Source: CAYMUR01 sp964393615
GTDB taxonomy: Bacteria; Planctomycetota; Planctomycetia; Pirellulales; Pirellulaceae
Direction: 5' to 3'
Assembly: GCA_964393615.1 (NCBI GenBank)
Contig: CAYMUR010000008.1
Location: forward strand, 1-64,000
DNA length: 64,000 nt
Shown: piece after piece, positions 45,363 through 54,708 of the stretch
Layout of the letters: the number at the start of each line of letters is the position of its first letter
Position numbering within the stretch: position 1 is the stretch's first letter
Program-made: the position numbers and the translations under genes
The notes under the pieces: model-generated
Seen by the model: the letters and a program-made list of their open reading frames with translations, nothing else
The model's database searches: none
What the model was told of the DNA's origin: nothing

Positions 45363-46136
45363 TCCGGGACTTTCGCCTTGTTTTTCTACGGATGACACGG
45401 CCGTTGATGCTGATCCTGGCCCATAACGCTGGAAAACTTTAAAACAGCCATCCTCCGCTTGCCAAAACAGTAACAGCAGACACCAGGTCCGAACCATGCT
45501 TTGACCTTCGCAGTTACTGGCACAAGCACTTGGCCACTTTCATGTCCTAACAACGACCAGCCAACTTTACGATATACCCCGTTACCGTAGCAACTTCACA
45601 AATACATACATTTCCAATTAAAACAACTACCGAATCGAATTGACCGCACCACAAGTATACCGGCCCAACCGTTGGTCATTGGTTCCAGCCGCGTTGCGTT
45701 GAAGGATGTTACTCTGCGCGTGGTTGCCTGCAACCTGGAAAAAGGCCAATGCACGCGCGGCTCCGGCTCCTCGCGCCGCAAGGTCTCATTTAGCTTCCCC
45801 ATCCAAGGAGTTTTGCTCTACGAAAAAAGTGTTTCGCTGATCCCGGCAAAACAGCTGGTCGAAAATTATTTCCAAGGAACGATAGATTTTGCACCCATGT
45901 TCGATAACCTCTATCCACCCAACGTCGTCAGCGATACACATGGTCTCTACGTGTATTGGAAAATTCAACTGTTGCTTGACAAATTAGTCGACCAGGAACT
46001 GAAAAGGACCTATCGACAAAATGGCTATCGACGACTTTTTCTCCGATGGTAGCTAAGGTGCCAAATGCCGTACGCCGTGAGCGCTGTCTGCGCAAGCCCC
46101 TACTGTCCGGCGTCACTACTTTTGTCGACTCTTGGC
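45363..46136. other. Long convergent intergenic region, no convincing gene
   Basis: 774 bases between the convergent propeller and symporter genes. A 126-codon open frame at 45672-46052 starts with TTG, has no ribosome-binding site and no recognisable domain, so it is not called as a gene. Confidence 0.5.
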
Positions 46137-47678
46137 TCATCCACTGGGAAAAAGTAGGCGCCAAAAGATCCTGATGAATTGTCTTAGAATCACGCTTCCG
46201 ACGGCAAAGACAATAGTGATCAAGAAAGAACCAGGGACTAAAAGCAACGGAGAAATCGAAGTCCACCCTGCTTTTTCTCCGGTCAGGTAGATGTCCATAC
46301 TAAACCAGTCACACGCATACAACAGCGCCCAAAGAACCCCCAATACCAGGGAACCATTGATAGCGCGCTCTCCCACGTACGGCAAAAACATCGCCACAAA
46401 AAACACAGCTCCCATCGGACCGAGCCCTAAATGCACCAACTTTTGTGCAATGTCGACAATACTATTTGTGCCAGGAATACTGTCGGCCAAGATCGCCATC
46501 ATGATCACACCAACCCCGATCGAACGGGTGACCCTGCGGGCAAATCTCAGCTCGGACTGCTCGCTTTTCTCGCGGCGGTTGGCTGGCACGATATTACGAG
46601 AGACGACTGCCGTTAACGAATTCAACCCCGAGTCAATGGTAGACTGGGCTGCCCCCAACAATGCTGCAATCACGAGACCGGTCAGCCCAATTGGTAGATG
46701 GTTTGCGATAAAGTATGGAAATGCGCGGTCGGCAAAATCCGGGTCGGTGACGTCAGCTACCCCTTCCGGCAAGGCTCCTTCCACGTTGTGATAGTAGACC
46801 AACAACGCCGCGCCAACAAAAGTAATCAGCAACGTAAAACACGCACCGACCACGTAATTTGCCAGCATCATCAGCCGCGCTCTCGGCGTGGCAAAATAAC
46901 GCTGCACAACCACCTGTTCCGAAGTGTTGTAAGAAAAATCAATGACCAAACGGAACAGGATGGCACCAACGACCGTGTGGCGGACAGTCAAATCCCAGCT
47001 AAACAACGGGGGTAACTCATGGGTTCCTGCCGACACCTCATGCCACCAACTGGGAAAACCGGTCCCTGTTTTCCAGCCAACCACGGCCAGAGTGACCACA
47101 GCCCCACTGGCCAGAATACAAAATTGAATTACGTCCGTCCAAACGACCGACCGCATCCCTCCAGCCGACGTGTAGAGTAAGCTAGCCGCACCAATGGCAG
47201 CAATCACTAACCAGTTATGCAAGCCGGTCATCTGTGCGATGAGCCGTGAGGCGAGCAACAGCACCAGCCCCAAGAATGCAACTTGCATGTACGCCCAAAT
47301 AGCGACGCCCAACCGTTCAGTCTTGCGACCAAAACGTGTTCTCAACAACTCAAACGCCGTCGTGACTTTTGCGCGTTGAAAATACGGTACGATCACAAAA
47401 ATGGTAACCACGGCGCCAAACGGCAAGCCGACTTGCCGCCACAAGATTCCCACGCCATGCTGAATCACTTCACCCGGATCACCCAAATAGCCAACTGTCG
47501 ATGCCAGGGACGCCATCACGCTGAGCGCGACTGCCATCCAGGGAATTTGTCGACCACCCAGGAAAAAATCCTGCGTATTTCGCTGCCGACGGGCAAAATA
47601 CCGGCCCAGTGTCGCGATACCAACCAAATAAACACCGACCACCACCCAGTCAACCGCATGAATCTCCGCTGTCTCCAT
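46137..47678 (-). CDS. Sodium:solute symporter (SSS family)
   Basis: A 513-residue integral membrane protein with about 13 hydrophobic segments, the SSS/LeuT-fold size. The N terminus reads VDWVVVGVYLVGIATLGRYF, then the family block RNTQDFFLGGRQIPWMAVAL with ASLASTVGYLGDPG, where Ser residues near TM1 coordinate sodium. Later landmarks are SAGGMRSVVWTDVIQF, the SSS signature region, and LLGAAQSTIDSGLNSLTAVV in TM8. Members near sulfatases and glycosidases in planctomycetes commonly import sugars or sialic-acid-like products using the sodium gradient. It is the only transporter in the window and is not in an obvious operon; the substrate is inferred only from context. Confidence 0.92.
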   Translation of the reverse strand: METAEIHAVDWVVVGVYLVGIATLGRYFARRQRNTQDFFLGGRQIPWMAVALSVMASLASTVGYLGDPGEVIQHGVGILWRQVGLPFGAVVTIFVIVPYFQRAKVTTAFELLRTRFGRKTERLGVAIWAYMQVAFLGLVLLLASRLIAQMTGLHNWLVIAAIGAASLLYTSAGGMRSVVWTDVIQFCILASGAVVTLAVVGWKTGTGFPSWWHEVSAGTHELPPLFSWDLTVRHTVVGAILFRLVIDFSYNTSEQVVVQRYFATPRARLMMLANYVVGACFTLLITFVGAALLVYYHNVEGALPEGVADVTDPDFADRAFPYFIANHLPIGLTGLVIAALLGAAQSTIDSGLNSLTAVVSRNIVPANRREKSEQSELRFARRVTRSIGVGVIMMAILADSIPGTNSIVDIAQKLVHLGLGPMGAVFFVAMFLPYVGERAINGSLVLGVLWALLYACDWFSMDIYLTGEKAGWTSISPLLLVPGSFLITIVFAVGSVILRQFIRIFWRLLFPSG

Positions 47679-47903
47679 CCAAATATCAACCTTCGATTGA
47701 AATGCTGTTCGGCACTTTCGAGGCGCGCCTGACTATCCTGATCCTATACCAGCCCAACTATACACCCAATCTACCATCTCTCCCAGTCACAACGACAGCC
47801 GTAGTGGGCAACCGTGATTTTCCTTGACACGATTCCAGAAAATTTTAATCATCCGCCATGTTCTTTAAAATGGCACTACATAGAAATCCGGCAATCATTT
47901 TTA

Positions 47904-47909
47904 TATAAT
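47904..47909 (+). promoter_or_regulatory. -10 element for the DUF1080 gene (candidate)
   Basis: A perfect TATAAT lies 37 bases upstream of the DUF1080 ATG. No consensus -35 is found 16-18 bases upstream. Confidence 0.35.
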
Positions 47910-47946
47910 TCAAGCTTCCAATACTTTCCTCACCAAGGAGTTCTAC

Positions 47947-48597
47947 ATGTCATTTCGTCCCCATGGTAAAGTCAGGTTACTGGTGTTGGCAGGGATCTTG
48001 TTGTGCATAACGACTCTCGTTGCCAGCGCGTCCCACACCTTCAATGCGTCCTGGACCCAGCTGTTCAATGAAAAGGACCTCAGCGGGTGGACAAAGATGG
48101 GAAAGGAAAAATGGATCGTTGAAGAGGGTGTCATTCATGGCGAAGGTATTACGAACGCCTACGGCTACCTGGCCACCGAAAAGTCGTACTCAGATTTCCA
48201 CCTTTCGCTGCGTTTTAAATGCATGGCCAGCGGCAATAGCGGTGTTTATATTCACACCCAATTCAAGCCCGGTACTACCACTATCGTTCAAGGCAGACAA
48301 GTTGAAATCGACCGGACCATTGGAAGGCACACGGGAGGCTTGTACGGTGATGACGCCGGCTGGCTGGTATGGCCCGCCCCAGAATTGGAAACCGTGATTC
48401 GACCCCACGATTGGAATCACTTGCTCATCATCGTCGAAGGCAAGCGACACATCACACGACTCAATGGTGTGCAAATGGTAGATTTCACCTATCCTGACAT
48501 CCCAACCACCGAGGGCCGTATCGCGCTGCAACTGCACTCGGGTGGTGAAGGTCGTATGCAATTTAAAGACATTTGGATCAGAGACCTTGGTGAATAG
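47947..48597 (+). CDS. DUF1080 (3-keto-disaccharide hydrolase-type) exported protein
   Basis: A 216-residue exported protein with AAGGAG eight bases before the ATG. After the signal segment (VRLLVLAGILLCITTLVASA) comes a single concanavalin-like DUF1080 domain: QLFNEKDLSGWTKMGKEKW, VIHGEGITNAYGYLATEK, NSGVYIHTQF, RPHDWNHLLIIVEG, IALQLHSGGEGRMQFKDIWI. Some members of this family hydrolyse 3-keto-glycosides. That fits the Gfo/Idh/MocA oxidoreductase encoded 167 bases downstream on the same strand, since such oxidoreductases can make 3-keto sugars. The exact sugar is unknown. Confidence 0.9.
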   Translation: MSFRPHGKVRLLVLAGILLCITTLVASASHTFNASWTQLFNEKDLSGWTKMGKEKWIVEEGVIHGEGITNAYGYLATEKSYSDFHLSLRFKCMASGNSGVYIHTQFKPGTTTIVQGRQVEIDRTIGRHTGGLYGDDAGWLVWPAPELETVIRPHDWNHLLIIVEGKRHITRLNGVQMVDFTYPDIPTTEGRIALQLHSGGEGRMQFKDIWIRDLGE

Positions 48598-48764
48598 CAC
48601 CTGCTAAAACGCCGCGCCTAATCAAATCGCAAACAGGCCATGCAGTCTGCAGAATGCACACGACTACCTTGCAGGCCTCGTCCATGGTGCAATAACTTCC
48701 ACACGTGGTACCATTGGACCGACGAATGAAATCAGCATGCGCCGCAAACTTCACGGATAATTTC

Positions 48765-50108
48765 ATGTCACAATTCAACCGCAGACGATTCCTGAAAACA
48801 TCGACAGCCACCTTGGCCGCCAACACGTTGTACCAACGCGGCCGAATCGCCAAGTCGGCTCCGAGCGAACGTCTGCGGGCAGGATTTGTCGGCGTGGGAG
48901 GGCGCGCCAGAAGACTACTGGACCTATTTTCGGAACAGAAAGATGTCGACATCCTGGCGCTGTCTGATATCGATTCGCGACGTCTACCGGCAGCGGTGGA
49001 ACTGGTCAAAAACAAGGCTGGCAACCATCCTAAAACTTATCTAGACTTTCGCCACATCGTGGACGATCCGCGCATTGACATCCTGGTCGTAGGGACTCCG
49101 GACCATTGGCACGCGATACCCACCATCATGGGTTGCCTGGCCGGCAAAGATGTCTACGTCGAAAAACCGGACGGCCACAACATTCTCGAAGGCCAGACGA
49201 TCGTGGCCGCCATGCGAAAACATAACCGTATTGTGCAATTGGGCACCCAAGCCCGCTCGAGTCCCCATTTCCTCGAAGCGATTCAATACATTCAAACGGG
49301 CGCCTTGGGCAATGTGCTCGTTGCCAAAGCCTGGGAGTCGAGTCGACAGGGTTCAATCGGTTTTCCTGCCGACGGCCAAGCTCCTCAAGGCGTCGACTAC
49401 GACACATGGTTGGGTCCGGCCCCCAAACGGCCGTTCAATCCCCGGCGTTTCCACGGAAGCTGGCGTTGGTTCTTTGACTATGGCACGGGAGATTTGGGGA
49501 ACGACGGTGTACACCGACTCGACTACGCACGCTGGGCCTTCAATACCGCCTTGATCGCCCAAGGAGGAGACCCTCTTTACCTGCCCACCAAGGTTACCGC
49601 CCATGGTGGAAAATGGTATTTCAACGATGCACAACAGTGGCCCGATACGTTACAGGCCAATTTCGAGTACCCCCAGCAGGATAACAGGCCAGGAAAACTA
49701 TTGACTTACGAAATGCGTGTCTGGACACCCTATAACACACGCGGCCACGATTTAAACGAAGGTGCAATTGTATACGGTGACCAAGGCTATATTGTAATGG
49801 GTAACCGACACTGGAAAGCCTATGCTGGGCGTGAAGAACTTGTGGCTGCAGGGAAAGGTGACAACAACGCCCGACCACATATTCGCAACTTCTTGGATTG
49901 TGTCAAAAGTCGGCAAAAACCAAACGCCGATGTCGAAACAGTCGGACATCCGTCATCGTTCCTCACGCATGTTGGGAACCTGGCCTGGCGACTGGGTCGG
50001 CAGGTAGTTCTGGATCCAGAAACCGAAACGTTCATCGGCGACGAACAAGCCAACGCGATGCGCACCAGGCCCGAATATCGTAAACCCTGGACCTTGCCCA
50101 AAGTTTAA
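48765..50108 (+). CDS. Tat-exported Gfo/Idh/MocA family oxidoreductase
   Basis: The ATG at 48765 opens a twin-arginine signal (MSQFNRRRFLKTSTATLAAN); an earlier in-frame ATG at 48705 would place this 20 residues in. The 447-residue protein has the Rossmann loop GFVGVGGRARRL (about 41-52), the acidic ILALSDIDSRR, the family VEKPDGHN containing the catalytic-type Lys of EKP, and GDLGNDGVHRLDYARW with the conserved His/Asp-Tyr region. It belongs to the NAD(P)-dependent sugar or inositol dehydrogenases; folded export with bound cofactor is typical for planctomycete members. Neighbouring DUF1080 suggests paired oxidation at C3 of a glycoside followed by hydrolysis. Confidence 0.92.
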   Translation: MSQFNRRRFLKTSTATLAANTLYQRGRIAKSAPSERLRAGFVGVGGRARRLLDLFSEQKDVDILALSDIDSRRLPAAVELVKNKAGNHPKTYLDFRHIVDDPRIDILVVGTPDHWHAIPTIMGCLAGKDVYVEKPDGHNILEGQTIVAAMRKHNRIVQLGTQARSSPHFLEAIQYIQTGALGNVLVAKAWESSRQGSIGFPADGQAPQGVDYDTWLGPAPKRPFNPRRFHGSWRWFFDYGTGDLGNDGVHRLDYARWAFNTALIAQGGDPLYLPTKVTAHGGKWYFNDAQQWPDTLQANFEYPQQDNRPGKLLTYEMRVWTPYNTRGHDLNEGAIVYGDQGYIVMGNRHWKAYAGREELVAAGKGDNNARPHIRNFLDCVKSRQKPNADVETVGHPSSFLTHVGNLAWRLGRQVVLDPETETFIGDEQANAMRTRPEYRKPWTLPKV

Positions 50109-50459
50109 ACCGACCAGGACGTATGCGATTTTCCAACCTAAGGAACGAACGGTTCAGCGGGATGTGGCGCACCCATGCCCCACTTGGCAGTAAACCGCGC
50201 CGTAAAATTCCACCTCGTTGCCAGGCCAACACCATGCCGAGTATGACTTTGGACTCTACACACCCAAACAGCAGTCCGGTTACATGCGTACTAACCACCT
50301 ACTTGCCATACCACGATTGCCTCTGACATGTGTGTTGACCAGGGCCATGCGCGTTGACCAGGGAATTGACGCTTTGCCTCGTGGTTATCCATCAATAGAA
50401 AACACAAAAATAGAATGCGCGGTGGCAAGGCATTTGCGGGCGATTCACCAAGTCCCAGG
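50109..50459. other. Convergent intergenic region, no gene seen
   Basis: 351 bases without a recognisable gene. A partial tandem duplication lies at 50334-50363: GTTGACCAGGGCCATGCGC followed by the first 11 bases of the same unit. Confidence 0.5.
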
Positions 50460-52121
50460 TTACACTTTTTCATAAAATCGGTAGCTATACAACACCGCAC
50501 CACGAATCTCAAAATGAAGGGCCACCTGTTTTCCGACTAACTCAGAAAGGTCAGGTTTATCGCGCCACTTCGCCCAGGTGTAGACCCGATCGATCTCCGC
50601 GTCGATTCTTGAGTCCTCCAAACCGTACCCTGGTATCTCTGTTCCATCCGGCGTGGTGACGGCCAGGCGTATGGGAGTGTATTCCAAGTGCTCGACGTTA
50701 ATAGCCAGTTCTGCCTGAGGCACGGTCAACGGCTTGGTGACCACCTTTCCGGGCGGTAAACTTCGCCACTGGGCCAGTCCCGCAAACCGGTCCAGGCCGA
50801 CAGTGGCCACTCCCATTCCCATGGGCATGCCTCGTCGCGGATGGTTCTTCGTGCCAGCACCCGTATAGAAAATGGCCAACTGGTCACCTATCCGACAGGG
50901 CGGATTGTGCGTCGGATAAACCAATAAACGATCAAAGGATCCTTCCGGGCCAACATCTAAAAACTGGGTGCCAGGTGCGGTACGTTGCCATTTCGCACCT
51001 TCCCGCTGTGTGGTCAATTCACACGTTGCCCCCAGGTCAGCCAGTGGCCATTTTTCCAAAAAACCAAGGTTCATGTTCCCATAGTTGAACGGCGTAATCC
51101 CACCATGCCATTGGTAATTAACATTAAAGGCGGGATCCGATTCACGACCGTAGACAACCTCCAGGTCAGACCATGTTTTCCAGTCTTTGCTCGTGCGCAG
51201 AGAAGCATTTCGCCCACCTTCACCGGTAGCCCGTTCATTGAGCCACCAACGCCGGTTGCGATGATCGCGCGTGACCATCATGTAGTCTCCTGCCGCCGTT
51301 TTTAGCATCCGCTGAGGCCGCCGCGTCCAATGAATACCATCAGGGCTCGTATCCATATATTGGCCCCAAATACGATGTGATTTTTTCGCTTGTTCCGGTG
51401 AAACATTTGGGTAACGCCGGTAGTCATAGGGAGCCCACATGCGATGGTCCTGCATATTTGCGATCAACTTGTAGCGTCGCTGTGGGTCAGGATCATCATC
51501 GTCTCGCACAACGGTTAACCCGTCAAGATTATTAAGCACACCGATCTGATTACCATTTTCATCGATTGCCGGCAGCCCCAGTCCTTGCCGCGCCAGCGCA
51601 AGATCGACTTGATTCTTGCCGTCGGGCGCACACGAATAAAAAAGATTATTTCGTTTGCTGCCACGAAACTCGAACATGCCCAGGTCAGGTTTTTCCCAAT
51701 GAATTCCATCGCGGCTTTCCGCATAACAATAACCACCTACGTCTAATTGGTCGGGACGACGTTCGGTGTTCATCGCGAAATACCACATGCGAAATAGACC
51801 GTCCGGCTCCTGAATCACACTACCCCAAGCCTGGGCACGCTCACCCTCCCAGGGTCGATCGCTAACCAGTACCGGCTCGTGATGTTTTTTGGGCCGGTTT
51901 ACTACTCTCGCAAGATGTTTTACTTCGGCAATTTCTTCATCATCGATCACTAGATGAAGGTTCGGATCATGATGATCCTGTGGATCTCTGTTACCAGTGC
52001 GGACGTACGAACTATTGTTAACGTTAAACGGCTCGGCCTGTACCATCGCTTGACCACCAAGCAGAGTGGAACCGGCTGTCAGGGATCGGGCGATAAAATC
52101 GCGTCTTGTAGTGCGAGGCAT
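50460..52121 (-). CDS. Tat-exported LFLDD-type glycosidase-like propeller
   Basis: A 553-residue protein with a twin-arginine signal (MPRTTRRDFIARSLTAG). It belongs to the same family as 14731-17037 and 43959-45362: opening LVIDDEEIAEVKHLARVVNR, then QEPDGLFRMWYFAMNTE, AESRDGIHWEKPDLGMFEF, VRDDDDPDPQRRYKL, YMDTSPDGIHWTRRP, and the closing beta-sandwich with VALHFEIRGAVLYSYRFYEK. The DGIHW repeats mark successive blades. Here the Tat signal differs from the Sec signal of the 14731 copy, implying folded export. It converges on the Gfo/Idh/MocA gene. Activity on a glycan is likely by family but unproven. Confidence 0.78.
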   Translation of the reverse strand: MPRTTRRDFIARSLTAGSTLLGGQAMVQAEPFNVNNSSYVRTGNRDPQDHHDPNLHLVIDDEEIAEVKHLARVVNRPKKHHEPVLVSDRPWEGERAQAWGSVIQEPDGLFRMWYFAMNTERRPDQLDVGGYCYAESRDGIHWEKPDLGMFEFRGSKRNNLFYSCAPDGKNQVDLALARQGLGLPAIDENGNQIGVLNNLDGLTVVRDDDDPDPQRRYKLIANMQDHRMWAPYDYRRYPNVSPEQAKKSHRIWGQYMDTSPDGIHWTRRPQRMLKTAAGDYMMVTRDHRNRRWWLNERATGEGGRNASLRTSKDWKTWSDLEVVYGRESDPAFNVNYQWHGGITPFNYGNMNLGFLEKWPLADLGATCELTTQREGAKWQRTAPGTQFLDVGPEGSFDRLLVYPTHNPPCRIGDQLAIFYTGAGTKNHPRRGMPMGMGVATVGLDRFAGLAQWRSLPPGKVVTKPLTVPQAELAINVEHLEYTPIRLAVTTPDGTEIPGYGLEDSRIDAEIDRVYTWAKWRDKPDLSELVGKQVALHFEIRGAVLYSYRFYEKV

Positions 52122-52382
52122 GTCTCAACTTTCCTGAAATCATTCAATCCAATACGGTAGGGCAGTCTGCTAAAGCGTGCAGTAAGCAGTTGTTGTGGCA
52201 GAGATCCGTTACAACACTTGACGCACAGTGCATCCATCATACGACCTGATTACAAATACGACTTCGAGAATTAATATATATCAAGAGGACTCGAAGTAAC
52301 AGTAAGGACGCTAAGCACTGCTATCGTCCTGTAATTCAGCAGACGAAACTGGTGGCAGCAGAACAAACCAGTCCCCGGCGGC

Positions 52383-54472
52383 TCACGTTCCTGGTTCCAC
52401 ACAGGGAACCACTTCGAAAACCAACTTGCCCTGGTCTTCTCTTAAGAGCCCCAGACACCGCTCACCAACAGCCAGACGCGAAGAATAGCCAAACGGGACT
52501 TGCCCTCCGAATTGCTGAGCCATGGGATGCCAGGTAATACCATCCGTCTCACCATCCGACCAGGGTAGCGGGACGGCGTCGCCCAAACCATCGGCTGGCT
52601 CGAGCCTGGTAAGTTCTGGAGAATCCTGCATCCCCCAACAAAGCCGCATCCAGCGCGGCGGACTTCCCGGTACGTCTGCTACAGCTCGAATGACCGCCAG
52701 CGGTTTTTTTCCACATGCTGGCACGATGACTCTNNNNNNNNNNCAACGTTTTGGCTAGAGTGCACACCGATCCGTCCCACGCGCAAACCAGCACCCGTCT
52801 GCTCTTGAGTGACATAGTAGTGGTGACCGTCAGACGCTTTTGTCACCCGCATGAATCCTGGTGAAACTGCCAGCAGTTCGAGTTCGTCAGTGTTGGGCCC
52901 GTGATCTCGGGTGGCCAACACAATTGTGTCCTCTCCTTTCACCACTTCACCACCCGTGTCCGCTGATTTCTTCAGGAAACGGCAGAGGACATAGGGCCAA
53001 ACCCCCGGACGGCCATAAGCATCAAATAAAATTCCGCCAGGTCGATAACTAGCGTTTCGTATCAAACTGGGTCGCACAAAGAGCTGATTCGTATGTTCAA
53101 GCCACGTTGCCGGGCTGGTTAAACGCGACTTATTTTCAGGAGCCTGTTCAGCCTTCAGCAACGCCGGATCAATCGTTAGCATGAAAATGCCAACTTTCCA
53201 GCCAAACAGCACGTAGATTCGACCTCCGTGCTCCAGTAGCATGCCGGATGTTAACGGCCTGTCCAAATGATCGAAAACAGCTGTTTGCGGTGAGCCAATC
53301 AACGTCACATGCTGGAATTCGTCCCAGCGAGGACGTTCACGGTCCGTCCAAGAAAACACGAGGTCCCGCCCATGTTGACCTTGATAACCGGCGCTGACTG
53401 CACACCAGAGACCGGCGCTGGTCCTTAATACCTGTTTTCCAGAAGGGCCCGGCAGCAGTCCCTGCCTGACAACCTGTTTTTCGTGTGGCTCCGGCGTCGC
53501 AACCCCAGTCGACAGGTAACGGGTAGCGCCCGGCCATAATTTCTTCAAAATAGTGTACGCCATCAACCGGTGCCCGGCATGGTTGGGATGGATCGAATCG
53601 TTGAGTCGGGTAGCTAAAAGGTGCTGATCAACCTTGAGCACTGCCCAATCCGCAAAACAATCCACGGCGCTGACCTGCTCACGACGAGCCACCTCCAAAG
53701 CACGAGCCATATAAAGCGGCAACGACTTGCGTCCGCGCCCGCTCGGGCTGTCACTAATAATTTCATTCTGAGTACAAATTACCGGAATAGCACCCGTATC
53801 ACGCGTTTTGTTGACCAACTGCACAAGATTGTCTGCGAATTCCCCCAAGCCTTTCTCTCCAGCTCCACAATCATTCATACCGAACATGATGAAAACCAGG
53901 TCCGGCTGGTGTGCCAACACGTATCTTTCGAAACGAGTTTTCCTCAGACCACGCCCCGCCGTTCCCATGTTCCCCGCATGCACAATCCGAATATTCGCCT
54001 GAGGATAAGCCTGCCGTAACGCATCCACTGCAAATGTCATGTAGTTCTGGCGATAATCGGTATGAAAGCAGGGCCAGGTGATGCTGTCACCAAACGTGGC
54101 GAAAGTGAGTGACTGGCCAGTGCGCAACTTTTCAGTAATCGGATCAAGCACTCCGTCGGCCAAGCCCATGGCAGGCGCTGAACCTAGAATCACCAGCAGA
54201 ATGCGTGCCAGAAACCACCGGAGGTAGGCACTTGGAAAATGTTGCCCGGGGCCTGTCAATGCCACCCAATGACCACGGCCCGTTCTCCCTGCACGCCCCC
54301 ACTTCTTCCCAGGACAACCCTTTGAAAGCAGTCCAACCGCTGGATGGCCAGATATGATTGGGCAACAGGCCATTCGAGAGAACTGCCTGTTGCATGCTTC
54401 CCAGCAACTGTACGGTTGTGTTAATCGCATCATCACATTGTGTTGCTGCTGGACCATTGGAAGCCGTAACAT
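52383..54472 (-). CDS. SGNH/GDSL-family hydrolase, interrupted by an assembly gap
   Basis: N-terminal SGNH esterase domain with block I FATFGDSITWPC, block III-type MFGMNDCGAG and the catalytic-dyad block DSIHPNHAGHRL. Such enzymes remove acetyl or other esters from carbohydrates. A propeller-like second half follows (LRTSAGLWCAVSAGYQG, TSGMLLEHGGRIYVLFGWK, FMRVTKASDGHHYYVTQEQT). The frame runs to the N block at 52743; beyond it the same strand continues in another frame (PLAVIRAVADVPGSPPRWMR...VVPCVEPGT, stop at 52383). The gap length of 10 N is arbitrary, so this frame change is most likely artificial. The N terminus before about 54230 lacks protein character; the true start is probably a GTG or TTG near the signal-like FLARILLVILGSAPAMG. 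Confidence 0.7.
52734..52743. other. Assembly gap (10 N)
   Basis: Ten undetermined bases inside the SGNH hydrolase gene. The round number suggests a placeholder, not a measured distance. Confidence 0.95.
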
Positions 54473-54708
54473 TTTTCAGCGGTCTATCATCGTTGCCATC
54501 ATGAAGTCAATATCTCTCCCATCGAAAACACCTCCGACTGGCAACCACTATTTCTTACCATGATTAAAAATGATTGGCAACATCTTCAGCGAACCTTTTC
54601 TTAAACGAGTCACTGAATCAGTCACAAGGAATCACGTGGTACACTTACGACATCTTGGACCGAACATATTTCAATACCTCCACACGACAGATCCACGGAA
54701 CACCCAGC

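Noticed and set aside
45672..46052. 126-codon open frame in the 774-base convergent spacer
   Set aside because: TTG start, no ribosome-binding site, no recognisable domain, and an open frame of this length is expected by chance at this base composition.
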